Below are positions 9,706 to 18,766 of a DNA stretch of 64,000 nt, one piece after another; positions within the stretch are counted from its first letter, which is position 1; each line of letters starts with the position of its first letter. The DNA comes from Streptomyces sp. SAJ15. GTDB lineage: Bacteria; Actinomycetota; Actinomycetes; Streptomycetales; Streptomycetaceae. The stretch covers positions 62,001 to 126,000 of the forward strand of contig NZ_NISY01000007.1 of assembly GCF_007595705.1 (NCBI RefSeq). The letters are read 5' to 3'. The translations under genes and the position numbers were made by a program. A model generated the notes under the pieces. It had not been told where the DNA came from. It searched no databases and saw only the letters and a program-made list of their open reading frames with translations.

Positions 9706-10990
9706 ACGCAACGCCGAGACCGGCATCGAGGACCACCGACCGCGGACCGCCCGGACCGACACCTCCACCGAGCCGACTGAGCCGACCGCGCCGACCGCGC
9801 CGACCAGCACCATCGGCCCGACCGGCACGACCGGCACCCTCGCGAACGGCGCGAACGGCGACGCCGCCCGGGGCCCCGCGGTGACGCCCGCGCGGGCGTC
9901 GGCATCGGTCCATGCCGTCGCCGTCGGCGACGCCGACGGCGACGCGACGGCCGGATTCGATCTGCGGCACCACGGCGACGCCGAAGTGCGGGGAAACGAC
10001 GGCGAGTACGTCGACCTCGCGGTCAACGTCCGCACCGACACGCCGCCGGGCTGGCTCAAGGCCCGGATCGCCGCCTCCCTCGACGGGCTGGCCGCCTATC
10101 CCGACGGACGGGCGGCACGGCACGCGGTGGCGGTCCGGCACGGGCTGCCGGACGAGCGGGTGCTGCTGACGGCCGGGGCGGCGGAGGCGTTCGTGCTGCT
10201 CGCGCGGGCACTGCCGGTGCGACGCCCGGTCGTGGTGCATCCCCAGTTCACCGAGCCGGAGGCGGCGTTGCGGGACGCCGGGCACCGGGTGGAGCGGGTG
10301 GTGCTGGACGAGCGGGACGGCTTCCGACTGCGCCCGGAGCGGGTCCCCGAGGATGCCGACCTGGTGGTCGTCGGCAACCCCACCAACCCCACCTCCGTGC
10401 TGCACCCGGCCGAAGGGCTGGCCCGGCTGGCCCGTCCGGGGCGGACTCTGGTGGTGGACGAGGCGTTCATGGACGCCGTGCCGGGCGAACGCGAGTCACT
10501 GGCCGCCCGCACCGACATACCGGGCCTGGTCGTGCTGCGCAGCCTCACCAAGACGTGGGGCCTGGCGGGGCTGCGCATCGGGTATGTCCTGGCGGCGGCG
10601 GAGACCATAGCCGGGCTTGAGCGGGCCCAGCCGCTCTGGCCGGTCTCCAGCCCGGCCCTGACGGCGGCGGAGGCGTGCTGTGAGCCGCCCGCGCTCACCG
10701 AGGCGGCCGAGGCCGCCGAGCGCATCGCCGCCGACCGGGAGCATCTCCTCTCCCGGCTGGCGGAGTTCGACGCGATCAGCGTGGCCGGGCCGGCGGCGGG
10801 GCCGTTCCTGCTCGTCCGGCTGGCGGGCGCGGCGACCGTCCGCGAGCGGCTGCGCGCGGACGGCTTCGCGGTGCGGCGCGGTGACACGTTCCCCGGGCTC
10901 GGCCCGGACTGGCTGCGGATCGCCGTACGGGACCGCGCCACCACCGACCGGTTCGCGGAGGCCCTGGCCAAGGTCCTCACCGAGGGCTGA
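9689..10990 (+). CDS. cobC: CobC-like PLP-dependent aminotransferase (Rv2231c family)
   Basis: 433 residues. After a low-complexity, Thr/Pro/Ala-rich N-terminus of about 85 residues, a fold-type-I PLP enzyme begins at DLRHHGDAEVR. It has NPTNPTS near residue 229 and the Schiff-base lysine in SLTKTWGLAGLRIGY (Lys about 288). The family resembles histidinol-phosphate aminotransferase and threonine-phosphate decarboxylase, and in B12 clusters it is thought to provide the (R)-1-amino-2-propanol phosphate linker. AAGGA lies before ATG 9689; ATG 9695 is an alternative. It is the last gene of the cob run. Confidence 0.85.
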   Translation: MPMSAERNAETGIEDHRPRTARTDTSTEPTEPTAPTAPTSTIGPTGTTGTLANGANGDAARGPAVTPARASASVHAVAVGDADGDATAGFDLRHHGDAEVRGNDGEYVDLAVNVRTDTPPGWLKARIAASLDGLAAYPDGRAARHAVAVRHGLPDERVLLTAGAAEAFVLLARALPVRRPVVVHPQFTEPEAALRDAGHRVERVVLDERDGFRLRPERVPEDADLVVVGNPTNPTSVLHPAEGLARLARPGRTLVVDEAFMDAVPGERESLAARTDIPGLVVLRSLTKTWGLAGLRIGYVLAAAETIAGLERAQPLWPVSSPALTAAEACCEPPALTEAAEAAERIAADREHLLSRLAEFDAISVAGPAAGPFLLVRLAGAATVRERLRADGFAVRRGDTFPGLGPDWLRIAVRDRATTDRFAEALAKVLTEG

Positions 10991-11130
10991 GCCGACCCCC
11001 ACCGGCCGACCCTCGGCGACGGCACCGCGACATCGACCCCATGCCGGGCAGGCCCGCACCGATAACGGGCCTGACCGGTCGGGGCCGGTCGCCGACCGGA
11101 CCGCGGGAGCGGCGACCGCCGGGAGCGGTC

Positions 11131-11158
11131 GAGGGGTGACGGCGGGGCGTCACTCCTC
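11131..11158. terminator. bidirectional hairpin between cobC and the LAETG protein gene
   Basis: An 11-bp stem with one G-U type mismatch (GAGGGGTGACG against CGTCACTCCTC) and a 6-base loop sits between convergent genes and covers the stop codon of the minus-strand gene. A second small hairpin (CGACCGC and GCGGTCG, 11113-11131) precedes it. No T-run. Confidence 0.5.
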
Positions 11159-12199
11159 GCCGCGCGCCGCCGCTCGGCGCCGCCGTGTGTAGAGCAGTGT
11201 GCCCCCGCCGGCCAGGATCAACACGGCCGCGCCGCCCGCGACATACGGGGTGCTGGAGCTGCCGCCGGTCTCGGCGAGGTTCTCCTCGGGTGGGGTGCCG
11301 CCCGCCTTCTGCACGCTGCTGCCCTTGCCGGGGTCCGCGGACTTGTCCGCAGGCTTGTCCGCGGGCTTGTCGGCCGGCTTGTCCGCGGGCTTGTCCGCCG
11401 GCTTCCGCGGTTCGGGGCCGCGCGGCGCCTCGCAGCTGGCCTGGGCCAGGGTGACGCGGCCGGAGACCTCGGAGACGTTGAGCTTGAGCGGGTTGACGGA
11501 GACCTTCAGGTCGAGGGCGGTGGCGGCGGCGGTGCGGGAGGTGGTGACCGTGCGGGACAGGTCGAGCCGGACCTCACCGACGGCGGGCACGGCGACCGTG
11601 GTGGTGCCGCCCGTGGTGAGCGTGGCCCGCTTGCCCAGCACCAGCACGCTGCCCAGCAGGTTCGACTCGGCCGTGGGCCGCTTGCCGGCCGCGCAGACCG
11701 CCTTGGAGGTGACCTTCTGGACCTCGATGAGGGAGAGCAGCGGCAGTCCGGGCACGTGCACCTTGGCGTTGACCAGGTTGGCGTACCCCTGCGTGGCGCG
11801 CTTGTCCGCCGTCGCGCGGGCCGAGGCCGCGTCCGCCCGCAGCAGGGTCACCGGCTTGCCGCCCTCGACGCCCTCGAGGGTCGTGGTGAGCGTGGTCTTC
11901 TCGGCGCTCGCGGGGGCGTGCACCTCGTTGAGCGCGAGGTCCACCGGCTGGTCGACCGTCTTGTTGAGCAGCGAGACGTCGAGCCCGGTGCGCAGGACCA
12001 CGGCGTCGGCCTTGCCCGGCGCGCGGGGCGGGGTGCCCGGCGCCGTGCGGGCGCGGGCCTCGCCGGGCTCGGATCCGGCGGCGATGGCGGGGGCGGCCAG
12101 AGGTACGGCGCCGAGCACCACCGTGGTCAGGGTGGCGGCCGCGGCAGCGGCGAGACGACGTGCGGGCACGGCGCGGGTGGATCGAGTGGAACAGGACAC
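11150..12199 (-). CDS. secreted surface protein with LAETG sorting signal
   Basis: About 350 residues from GTG 12199. It has an N-terminal signal peptide (basic VPARR, then a long Ala/Leu/Val stretch ending APAIAAGS) and a central domain of about 220 residues with a few cysteines. A PADK repeat region precedes LAETG, a hydrophobic membrane segment and a RRRRAA tail. This is the layout of a class-E sortase substrate anchored to the Streptomyces wall. The frame is open to 12286, but the signal peptide fits best from 12199. No sortase gene is in the window and no ligand can be inferred. Confidence 0.75.
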   Translation of the reverse strand: MSCSTRSTRAVPARRLAAAAAATLTTVVLGAVPLAAPAIAAGSEPGEARARTAPGTPPRAPGKADAVVLRTGLDVSLLNKTVDQPVDLALNEVHAPASAEKTTLTTTLEGVEGGKPVTLLRADAASARATADKRATQGYANLVNAKVHVPGLPLLSLIEVQKVTSKAVCAAGKRPTAESNLLGSVLVLGKRATLTTGGTTTVAVPAVGEVRLDLSRTVTTSRTAAATALDLKVSVNPLKLNVSEVSGRVTLAQASCEAPRGPEPRKPADKPADKPADKPADKPADKSADPGKGSSVQKAGGTPPEENLAETGGSSSTPYVAGGAAVLILAGGGTLLYTRRRRAAARGEE

Positions 12200-12434
12200 G
12201 AGTGTGGAACCCCCACAGGAGAAAGGGAGCCGCCGGCGCCTCGCCTCGGGGGACATCACGGGCGCCGACGGCTTCGACGACGCCATCGTTACGCACTGCG
12301 AGTGAGTAAACAGCCACCTGGCGTCACTTCACCCCAACGAGTGCCGCTCGTCGCTCTTTTCGATTCCCCGGGCGCATCCGTCGCGTTCCGTCACTCCGCA
12401 TCGCGCCTGTTCCGGCCGGTTTCACCGGCCCCGC

Positions 12435-13538
12435 TCAGCTCCCGCTCACCACCCGGCCCCGCAGTACCACCCAGCGAGGGGCCGTCAACACCCGTACGTC
12501 CTGGCGCGGATCCGCCTCGTAGACGACCAGGTCGGCGGGGGCGCCCTCGGTCAGCCCGGGGCGGCCGAGCCAGGCCCTCGCACCCCAGGTGGCGGCGGAC
12601 AGCGCGGCCGACGCCGGGATGCCCGCCTTCACCAGCTCGGCCACCTCCTGGCCGATGAGCCCGTGCGGGAGCGAGCCTCCGGCGTCGGTGCCGGTGAAGA
12701 CGGGGACGCCGGCGTCGTAGGCCGCGCGCACGGTGTCGTAGCGGCGCGCGTGCAGCCGGCGCATGTGGTCGGCCCAGCGCGGGAACCTCCCTTCGCCGCG
12801 CTCCGCCAGCGTGGGGAAGGTGGCGATGTTGACCAGGGTCGGCACGATGGCCACGCCGCGCTCCGCGAAGAGCGGGATGGTCTCCTCGGTGAGCCCGGTG
12901 GCGTGCTCGACGCAGTCGATGCCGGCCTCGACCAGCGGGGCCAGGGTCTCCTCCGCGAAGCAGTGCGCCGTGACGCGGGCACCCAGCCGGTGCGCCTCGG
13001 CGATGGCGGCCTCCACCGCCCCGCGCGGCCAGCAGGCCGCCAGGTCGCCGGTGTCGCGGTCGATCCAGTCGCCCACCAGCTTGACCCAGCCGTCACCGCG
13101 CCGCGCCTCCCGCGCCACGTACGCGACGAGCTCCTCGGGCTCGATCTCGTGGGCGTAGTTGCGGATGTAGCGCTTGGTGCGGGCGATGTGGCGGCCCGCG
13201 CGGATGATGCGCGGCAGGTCCTCGCGCTCGTCGATCCAGCGGGTGTCGGAGGGGGACCCGGCGTCCCGCAGCAGCAGCGCGCCGGCCTCACGCTCGGCCA
13301 GCGCCTGACGCTCGGTGGTCGCGAAGTCGACCGCGCCGTGGGCGTCCAGGCCGACGTGACAGTGCGCGTCCACGAGCCCGGGGAGCGCCCAGCCCTCGAT
13401 CGTGCGGGCGTCGCGGGCGAGGGCGCCGGTGGGCCGCTCGTAGGAGATCCTGCCCTCGACCACCCACAGTTCGTCCCGGACGTCCTCCGGCTCCACCAGC
13501 ACCCGACCCTTGATGTGCAGCACCGCGCTCTTGGTCAT
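12435..13538 (-). CDS. amidohydrolase-family metal-dependent hydrolase
   Basis: 367 residues from ATG 13538 (MTKSAVLHIKG). It has the amidohydrolase TIM-barrel pattern: a small N-terminal beta domain, the HxH metal motif in DAHCHVG (His59, His61), AHCFAE and CVEHATG histidines, and the catalytic aspartate in TGTDAGG. The closest type by layout is imidazolonepropionase or prolidase-like amidohydrolases common in actinobacteria; the substrate cannot be read from the sequence. It stands alone, transcribed away from ectA, with a 490-bp gap between the two starts. Confidence 0.85.
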   Translation of the reverse strand: MTKSAVLHIKGRVLVEPEDVRDELWVVEGRISYERPTGALARDARTIEGWALPGLVDAHCHVGLDAHGAVDFATTERQALAEREAGALLLRDAGSPSDTRWIDEREDLPRIIRAGRHIARTKRYIRNYAHEIEPEELVAYVAREARRGDGWVKLVGDWIDRDTGDLAACWPRGAVEAAIAEAHRLGARVTAHCFAEETLAPLVEAGIDCVEHATGLTEETIPLFAERGVAIVPTLVNIATFPTLAERGEGRFPRWADHMRRLHARRYDTVRAAYDAGVPVFTGTDAGGSLPHGLIGQEVAELVKAGIPASAALSAATWGARAWLGRPGLTEGAPADLVVYEADPRQDVRVLTAPRWVVLRGRVVSGS

Positions 13539-14027
13539 GGTCGGCACTGTACGAGCCCGGGAGGCGGGGCGGACACACCGGGGAGCGGGGCCGACCCGGG
13601 GCCTGGCCGAGGCTTCGGCCACGCGGGGCCCGCCGGTCGCGCCCCACGGTCGGGCCGCCGAGCCGTTCACGAGGTCGCGCGCCGTCGATTCCCCCGACTT
13701 CACATTTAATTCACTCCCTTTTTCAGCGCCTTTTCCGGCGCTTTTCCAGTACAGCTTCCCATGATCTCCTGCCCGGTTTCCCCATCCCTAAACGCCAAGA
13801 TTCCAGAAGCCCTCACCGCCGTAATCCGGGCGCCTCGGACGGCCGCCGCACGGCTGTGACGGACCCCACACAGCCGCCCGGTACACCCGATAACTCCCGT
13901 GCAAATGGCGGCATTTCACCGAGTGCTCGCGCGTACGCACGTCCCCGCGCGATAGCACGACCACCCCGCCCCGCATAACCCCTCCCCGCGATGCAATCTC
14001 ACTTTCCGATCGGTAAATTCAATTCCC
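13539..14027. promoter_or_regulatory. divergent regulatory gap between the amidohydrolase and ectA
   Basis: A gene-free stretch, markedly AT-richer than its surroundings at 13695-13760 and 13985-14027. It holds a hairpin AGCGCC/GGCGCT with loop TTTTCC followed by TTTTCC (13725-13742) and a second one CGGCTGTG/CACAGCCG (13851-13876). A TAAATT -10-like element at 14013-14018 lies only 10 bp before the ectA ATG, which would give a nearly leaderless mRNA. No clear -35 hexamer or known osmotic-stress box was recognised. Confidence 0.45.
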
Positions 14028-14570
14028 ATGACCGCCGCACAAGCAGACCTTGTACGTGATGAATTCAAGGAAATGCCGGAGGGGCTGCGACTCGACAGAC
14101 CGCGGGTGGAGGACGGAGCCGCGATCTGGCGGATCGCCCGCGACTCCCGCGTGCTCGACCTCAACTCCTCGTACAGCTACCTGCTGTGGTGCCGCGACTT
14201 CGCCGCCACCTCGGCGGTGGCCCGCGACGCCGGCGGGGAGCCGGCGGGGTTCGTCACCGGCTACATCCGCCCGGACCGCCCCCGCACCCTCGTGGTGTGG
14301 CAGGTGGCCGTCGACGCCCCACACCGCGGTCGGGGGCTGGCGGCGGCGCTGCTCGACGGGCTGACCGCGCGCGTCGCCGAGACCTCCGGCGTCCACGGCG
14401 TCGAGACCACCATCACCCCGGACAACGACGCCTCCCACCGGCTGTTCACCTCGTTCGCCGAGCGGCACGGCGCCGACGTCGAGCGTGAGGTGCTCTTCCA
14501 CGACGACCTGTTCCCGGACGGCGGGCACCAGCCCGAAGTGCTCTACCGGATCGGCCCGCTCGCGTTCTGA
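14028..14570 (+). CDS. ectA: L-2,4-diaminobutyrate acetyltransferase EctA
   Basis: 180 residues. This GNAT enzyme acetylates the gamma-amino group of L-2,4-diaminobutyrate, the second step of ectoine synthesis. Visible are the EctA signatures LDLNSSYSYLLWCRDF near residues 43-58, the acetyl-CoA loop APHRGRGLAAALLDGL, and TTITPDNDASHRLF. There is no ribosome site before ATG 14028 but an AT-rich promoter-like element lies just upstream, so translation may be leaderless. ectB, ectC and ectD follow in order, making a complete compatible-solute operon. Confidence 0.95.
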   Translation: MTAAQADLVRDEFKEMPEGLRLDRPRVEDGAAIWRIARDSRVLDLNSSYSYLLWCRDFAATSAVARDAGGEPAGFVTGYIRPDRPRTLVVWQVAVDAPHRGRGLAAALLDGLTARVAETSGVHGVETTITPDNDASHRLFTSFAERHGADVEREVLFHDDLFPDGGHQPEVLYRIGPLAF

Positions 14571-14708
14571 CCCGTCGAGGACACCGCGCCCCGCGGCCCC
14601 GAGGCGCCGAGCCCCGAGCTCCGACAGGCCCCGAGGCCCCGAGTCCGCTGACGCCCGCTCATATCCCGTACGACCACCGGAACCCCGCACGCCCACAGGA
14701 GAGACGCC

Positions 14709-16049
14709 GTGACCATCACCCCGCCCGCCCTCAGTGTCTTCGAGTCCCTGGAGTCGGAGGTGCGCAGCTACTGCCGCGGCTGGCCGGCCGTCTTCGACCG
14801 CGCCCGGGGCAGCTATCTGTACGACGAGGACGGCCACACCTATCTGGACTTCTTCGCCGGCGCCGGAGCTCTCAACTACGGCCACAACAACCCGGTGCTC
14901 AAACGCGCCCTGCTCGACTATCTCGAACGTGACGGCATCACCCACGGCCTGGACATGGGCACCACCGCCAAGCGCGCCTTCCTGGAGTCCTTCCAGGAGA
15001 TCGTGCTGCGCCCGCGCGATCTGCCGTACAAGGTGATGTTCCCGGGGCCGACCGGCACCAACGCCGTGGAGGCGGCGCTCAAGCTGGCCCGCAAGGTCAA
15101 GGGGCGGGAGGCGGTGGTCTCCTTCACCAACGCCTTCCACGGGATGTCGCTGGGCGCGCTCGCCGTGACCGGGAACGCCTTCAAGCGGGCCGGGGCCGGC
15201 ATCCCGCTGGTCCACGGCACCCCGATGCCCTTCGACAACTACCTGGACGGCCAGACGCCGGACTTCCTCTGGTTCGAACGACTGCTGGCGGACCAGGGCT
15301 CCGGCCTCAACCACCCGGCCGCGGTCATCGTCGAGACCGTGCAGGGCGAGGGCGGCATCAACGTGGCGCGCCCGGAGTGGCTGCGCGCCCTCGCCGACCT
15401 GTGCCGACGCCGCGACATGCTGCTGATCGTCGACGACATCCAGATGGGCTGCGGCCGCACCGGCGCCTTCTTCTCCTTCGAGGAGGCGGGCATCACGCCG
15501 GACATCGTCACCCTGTCCAAGTCCATCGGCGGCTACGGCCTGCCGATGTCGCTGACCCTCTTCCGGCCGGAGCTGGACGTCTGGGAGCCGGGCGAGCACA
15601 ACGGCACCTTCCGCGGCAACAACCCCGCCTTCGTCACCGCGACCGCCGCGCTGGACGCCTACTGGGCCGACGGCGGCATGGAGAAGCAGACGCTGGCCCG
15701 CGGCGAACAGGTCGAGGCGGCCCTGCGCGCCATCTGCGCTGAGCCCACCGGCTCCGGCTCCTGCTACCGCGGCCGCGGCCTGGTCTGGGGGCTGGAGTTC
15801 GACGACCCGGCGCGCGCGTCGGCCGTCGCCCGCCGCGCCTTCGAGCTCGGCCTGCTCATCGAGACCTCCGGGCCGCGGAGCGAGGTGGTGAAGCTGTTGC
15901 CGCCGCTCACCATCAGCCCGGTCGAGCTGGACGAGGGGCTGCGCACCCTGGCCCGCGCGGTGGCCGAGACGGCCCCGTCGGTCGACGCCCCCGAGGCCCC
16001 CGGCACCTCCGCCTCCGCCTCCGCCGCCGAGCCGGTCGGGACCCGCTGA
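14709..16049 (+). CDS. ectB: L-2,4-diaminobutyrate transaminase EctB
   Basis: 446 residues, slightly longer than the usual 420-430 because of an Ala/Ser-rich C-terminal tail (about 25 residues). It is a class-III PLP aminotransferase converting aspartate semialdehyde to diaminobutyrate with glutamate as donor. It has GAGALNYGHNN, GPTGTNAVEAALKLAR and the Schiff-base lysine in TLSKSIGGYGLPMS (Lys about 271). AGGAGA precedes GTG 14709. The 138-bp gap after ectA holds no gene. Confidence 0.96.
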   Translation: MTITPPALSVFESLESEVRSYCRGWPAVFDRARGSYLYDEDGHTYLDFFAGAGALNYGHNNPVLKRALLDYLERDGITHGLDMGTTAKRAFLESFQEIVLRPRDLPYKVMFPGPTGTNAVEAALKLARKVKGREAVVSFTNAFHGMSLGALAVTGNAFKRAGAGIPLVHGTPMPFDNYLDGQTPDFLWFERLLADQGSGLNHPAAVIVETVQGEGGINVARPEWLRALADLCRRRDMLLIVDDIQMGCGRTGAFFSFEEAGITPDIVTLSKSIGGYGLPMSLTLFRPELDVWEPGEHNGTFRGNNPAFVTATAALDAYWADGGMEKQTLARGEQVEAALRAICAEPTGSGSCYRGRGLVWGLEFDDPARASAVARRAFELGLLIETSGPRSEVVKLLPPLTISPVELDEGLRTLARAVAETAPSVDAPEAPGTSASASAAEPVGTR

Positions 16050-16209
16050 CCGGGCCGGCTCCCCCCGCCCGCGGATCCATCCCCTCGATCCCCGCGGCGG
16101 CTCCCGCATCCGCGGCCGGCTCCCCGCGCCCACGGCTCCACGGAGACCCGTACACACCCACCGGCACAGAGCCACACCGCCCCGCACCCGAGAGAAAGGC
16201 ACCACCGCT

Positions 16210-16608
16210 GTGATCGTCCGATCCTTCAAGGAGATCGAAGGCACCGACCGCCACGTCAAGTCCAGGTCGGGCACCTGGGAGAGCAAGCGCATCATCCTCG
16301 CCAAGGAGCGCGTCGGCTTCTCGCTGCACGAGACCGTGCTCTACGCGGGCACCGAGACGTCCATGTGGTACGCCAACCACATCGAGGCCGTCCTCTGCGT
16401 CGAGGGCGAGGCCGAGTTGACCGACGACGAGACCGGTGAGAAGCACTGGATCTCGCCCGGCACGATGTATCTGCTCGACGGCCACGAGCGGCACACGCTG
16501 CGGCCGAAGACCGACTTCCGCTGCGTCTGCGTCTTCAACCCGCCGGTCACCGGGCGGGAGGACCACGACGAGAACGGCGTCTACCCGCTGCTCACGGAGG
16601 AGGGCTGA
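16210..16608 (+). CDS. ectC: ectoine synthase EctC
   Basis: 132 residues, the standard size of this cupin enzyme, which cyclises N-gamma-acetyl-diaminobutyrate to ectoine. Signatures include MIVRSFKEIEGTDRHV at the start, SMWYANHIEAVLCVEGE with metal-site residues, and PGTMYLLDGHERHTLR. The GTG start has AGAAAGG upstream. The gene lies 160 bp after ectB and ends 3 bp before ectD. It has no unusual residues in the positions I recognise. Confidence 0.97.
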   Translation: MIVRSFKEIEGTDRHVKSRSGTWESKRIILAKERVGFSLHETVLYAGTETSMWYANHIEAVLCVEGEAELTDDETGEKHWISPGTMYLLDGHERHTLRPKTDFRCVCVFNPPVTGREDHDENGVYPLLTEEG

Positions 16609-16611
16609 ACG

Positions 16612-17502
16612 ATGACGACCACGATCGTCGACGCCTACCCGACCCGGGGCGGCAGCGAGGTCATCACCCCGCGTCGGGACCCCGTGGTGTGGTCCCCGCC
16701 CGGGGCCTGTGGCCCGATCCGGCCGACGGAACTCGCCGGTTACGAGCGGGACGGCTTCCTCACCGTCGACCAGCTGATCACACCGTCGGAGGTGGCGGAC
16801 TGCCGCGCCGAGCTGGACCGGCTGGTCGCCGACCCGACCGTGCGCGCCGACGAGCGCTCGATCGTGGAGCCGGCGTCCCAGGCGGTGCGGTCCGTCTTCG
16901 AGGTGCACCGCATCAGCGAGGTCTTCGCCGACCTGGCCCGCGACCCCCGGGTGGTGGACCGCGCCCGACAGATCCTCGGCTCCGAGGTCTACGTCCACCA
17001 GAGCCGGATCAACGTCAAGCCGGGCTTCGGCGCCTCGGGGTTCTACTGGCACTCCGACTTCGAGACCTGGCACGCGGAGGACGGCCTGCCGCGGATGCGG
17101 ACGGTGTCCGTCTCCATCGCCCTGACGGAGAACCACGACACCAACGGCGGCCTGATGATCATGCCGGGCTCGCACCGCGCCTTCCTCGGCTGCGCCGGCG
17201 CGACGCCGCGGGACAACTACCGGAAGTCGCTCCGGATGCAGGAGGCGGGCACCCCGTCCGACGAGGCCCTCACCACCTTGGCCGACCGCCACGGCATACG
17301 GCTGTTCACCGGCCCCGCCGGCTCGGCGACCTGGTTCGACTGCAACTGCATGCACGGCTCCGGCGACAACATCACGCCGTATCCGCGCAGCAACGTCTTC
17401 ATCGTCTTCAACAGCGTGGAGAACGCGGCGGTCGAGCCCTTCGCGGCACCGGCTCGCCGGCCCTCCTTCATCGGTGCGCGGGACTTCACCCCGGTGCGGT
17501 GA
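16612..17502 (+). CDS. ectD: ectoine 5-hydroxylase EctD
   Basis: 296 residues, standard size. A non-heme Fe(II), 2-oxoglutarate-dependent dioxygenase of the PhyH superfamily that turns ectoine into 5-hydroxyectoine. The iron triad is visible: His147 and Asp149 in FYWHSDFETWH and the distal histidine in NCMHGSGDN (about 248), matching the spacing of characterised EctD enzymes. It begins 3 bp after the ectC stop. Its presence suggests the organism protects itself against desiccation or heat as well as salt. A strong hairpin follows. Confidence 0.96.
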   Translation: MTTTIVDAYPTRGGSEVITPRRDPVVWSPPGACGPIRPTELAGYERDGFLTVDQLITPSEVADCRAELDRLVADPTVRADERSIVEPASQAVRSVFEVHRISEVFADLARDPRVVDRARQILGSEVYVHQSRINVKPGFGASGFYWHSDFETWHAEDGLPRMRTVSVSIALTENHDTNGGLMIMPGSHRAFLGCAGATPRDNYRKSLRMQEAGTPSDEALTTLADRHGIRLFTGPAGSATWFDCNCMHGSGDNITPYPRSNVFIVFNSVENAAVEPFAAPARRPSFIGARDFTPVR

Positions 17503-17527
17503 CGGCCCCGCGGGCCGGGAGGGGCGG

Positions 17528-17579
17528 GGTCGTCCTCCCCGTGGCGCGGGCGGTCGCCCGCCCCGTGGGGAGGACGACC
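17528..17579. terminator. strong bidirectional hairpin after ectD
   Basis: An inverted repeat with a perfect outer stem (GGTCGTCCTCCCC against GGGGAGGACGACC), a short imperfect bulge and an inner GCGGGCG/CGCCCGC stem. It lies between the convergent ectD and the class-V aminotransferase gene, so it can stop both transcripts. Confidence 0.75.
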
Positions 17580-17615
17580 GCCCGCGCGCCGACGCGGCCG
17601 CGCGCGGTCACCCCG

Positions 17616-18689
17616 TCACGCGGAGCCCGGCAGGGCGGCCAGCTCCTCCAGCAGCCGGTCGACGTCGGCGGCGGTGTTGTAGAGGTGGAAGGCGGCGCGC
17701 AGGTTGCCGTCGCGCTCGGAGACGTACACGTCCCGCTCCGCCAGCCGGGCCGCCGCGTGGCCGAGCCCCGGCACCGCGACGATGGCGGAGCCGGGGGCGG
17801 GCACCGGCGTGTGGCCGTGCGCGGCGAGGCCGGCCCGGAAGCGGTCGGCGAGGGCGGTGTCGTGGGCGCCGATGCTCTCGGGGCCCAGCTTCTCGATGAG
17901 CGCGAGGGAGTGCTGGGCGGCGACGTAGGTCAGCAGGGCGGGGCTCTCGTCGAAGCGGCGGGCGGAGTGGGCGAGCTCCGCGATCGGTCCGTAGCAGCTG
18001 TCCGCCGGCCTCTCGCCGGCGATCCAGCCGGCGAAGAGCGGGTGGAGTCCGCCGAGGTCCTCGGGGACGGTCAGATAGGCCACGCCGCCGCGCGGGGCCA
18101 AGAGCCACTTGAAGCCGACGGCCACGGTGTAGTCGTAGGCGGCGGCCCGCAGCGGCAGCCAGCCGGCGGACTGACTGGCGTCGACCAGGGTGCGGGCGCC
18201 GTGGGCGCGGGCCGCGGCCGCGATGGCGTCGAGGTCGGCGAGCCGGCCGTCGGCGGACTGCACGGCGCTGACCGCGACGAGCGCGGTGTGCGGGCGCACC
18301 GCCTCCGCCAGCCGCTCCAGCGGCACGGTGCGCACCGTGAGGTCGCGGCGTGTCACGAAGGGGTTGACCAGCGAGCTGAAGTCGTTGTCGGCGACGAGGA
18401 CTTCGGCGCCGGGTGGCAGTGCGGCGGCGATCAGTCCGACGTAGACGGCGACCGAGCCGCCCACCGCGACGCGACGCGCGGGCACGTCGACGATCCGGGC
18501 GTAGGTGGCGCGGCACTCCTCCACCGCCGCGAAGGCGGCGTCGACCCAGTTGCCACCGCCGGCGGCGGTGTCCAGGGTCTCTTTGAGGGCGGTCGTGGCG
18601 CGGGCCGGGAGCAGCCCGCTGGAAGCGGAGTTGAGGTAGGTCGTCGTGGGCGCGAACTCGGCGCCTGCGAGGCTCTCCATAGCCCCCAC
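17616..18689 (-). CDS. class-V aminotransferase (cysteine-desulfurase/isopenicillin-N-epimerase-like)
   Basis: 357 residues from GTG 18689 (an ATG three codons later is equally possible). It is a fold-type-I PLP enzyme: YLNSASSGLLP at the start, VDASQSAGWLPL, and the cofactor lysine in VGFKWLLAP (about 194), followed by RGGVAYL. It lacks an evident mobile-loop cysteine of the SufS/IscS type, so desulfurase activity is doubtful. The substrate is unknown. The gene stands alone downstream of the ectoine terminator, facing ectD. Confidence 0.8.
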   Translation of the reverse strand: MGAMESLAGAEFAPTTTYLNSASSGLLPARATTALKETLDTAAGGGNWVDAAFAAVEECRATYARIVDVPARRVAVGGSVAVYVGLIAAALPPGAEVLVADNDFSSLVNPFVTRRDLTVRTVPLERLAEAVRPHTALVAVSAVQSADGRLADLDAIAAAARAHGARTLVDASQSAGWLPLRAAAYDYTVAVGFKWLLAPRGGVAYLTVPEDLGGLHPLFAGWIAGERPADSCYGPIAELAHSARRFDESPALLTYVAAQHSLALIEKLGPESIGAHDTALADRFRAGLAAHGHTPVPAPGSAIVAVPGLGHAAARLAERDVYVSERDGNLRAAFHLYNTAADVDRLLEELAALPGSA

Positions 18690-18717
18690 TATGGGCCGTG
18701 CCGATCCCCTCGTCCAT

Positions 18718-18757
18718 GGCGACCTGCCGCCGGCGGTGGCGCCGGCGGCGGGTCGCC
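18718..18757 (-). terminator. hairpin after the Old Yellow Enzyme gene
   Basis: A 17-bp stem with a single G-U type mismatch (GGCGACCTGCCGCCGGC and its complement) and a 6-base loop begins 10 bp beyond the stop of the minus-strand OYE gene. It lies ahead of the next minus-strand gene. Confidence 0.6.
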
Positions 18758-18766
18758 GTGCGCTCC

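Noticed and set aside
11199..12305. A 368-codon plus-strand frame opposite the LAETG gene
   Set aside because: Ser/Arg/Pro-rich without motifs; the minus-strand gene has a signal peptide and sorting signal.
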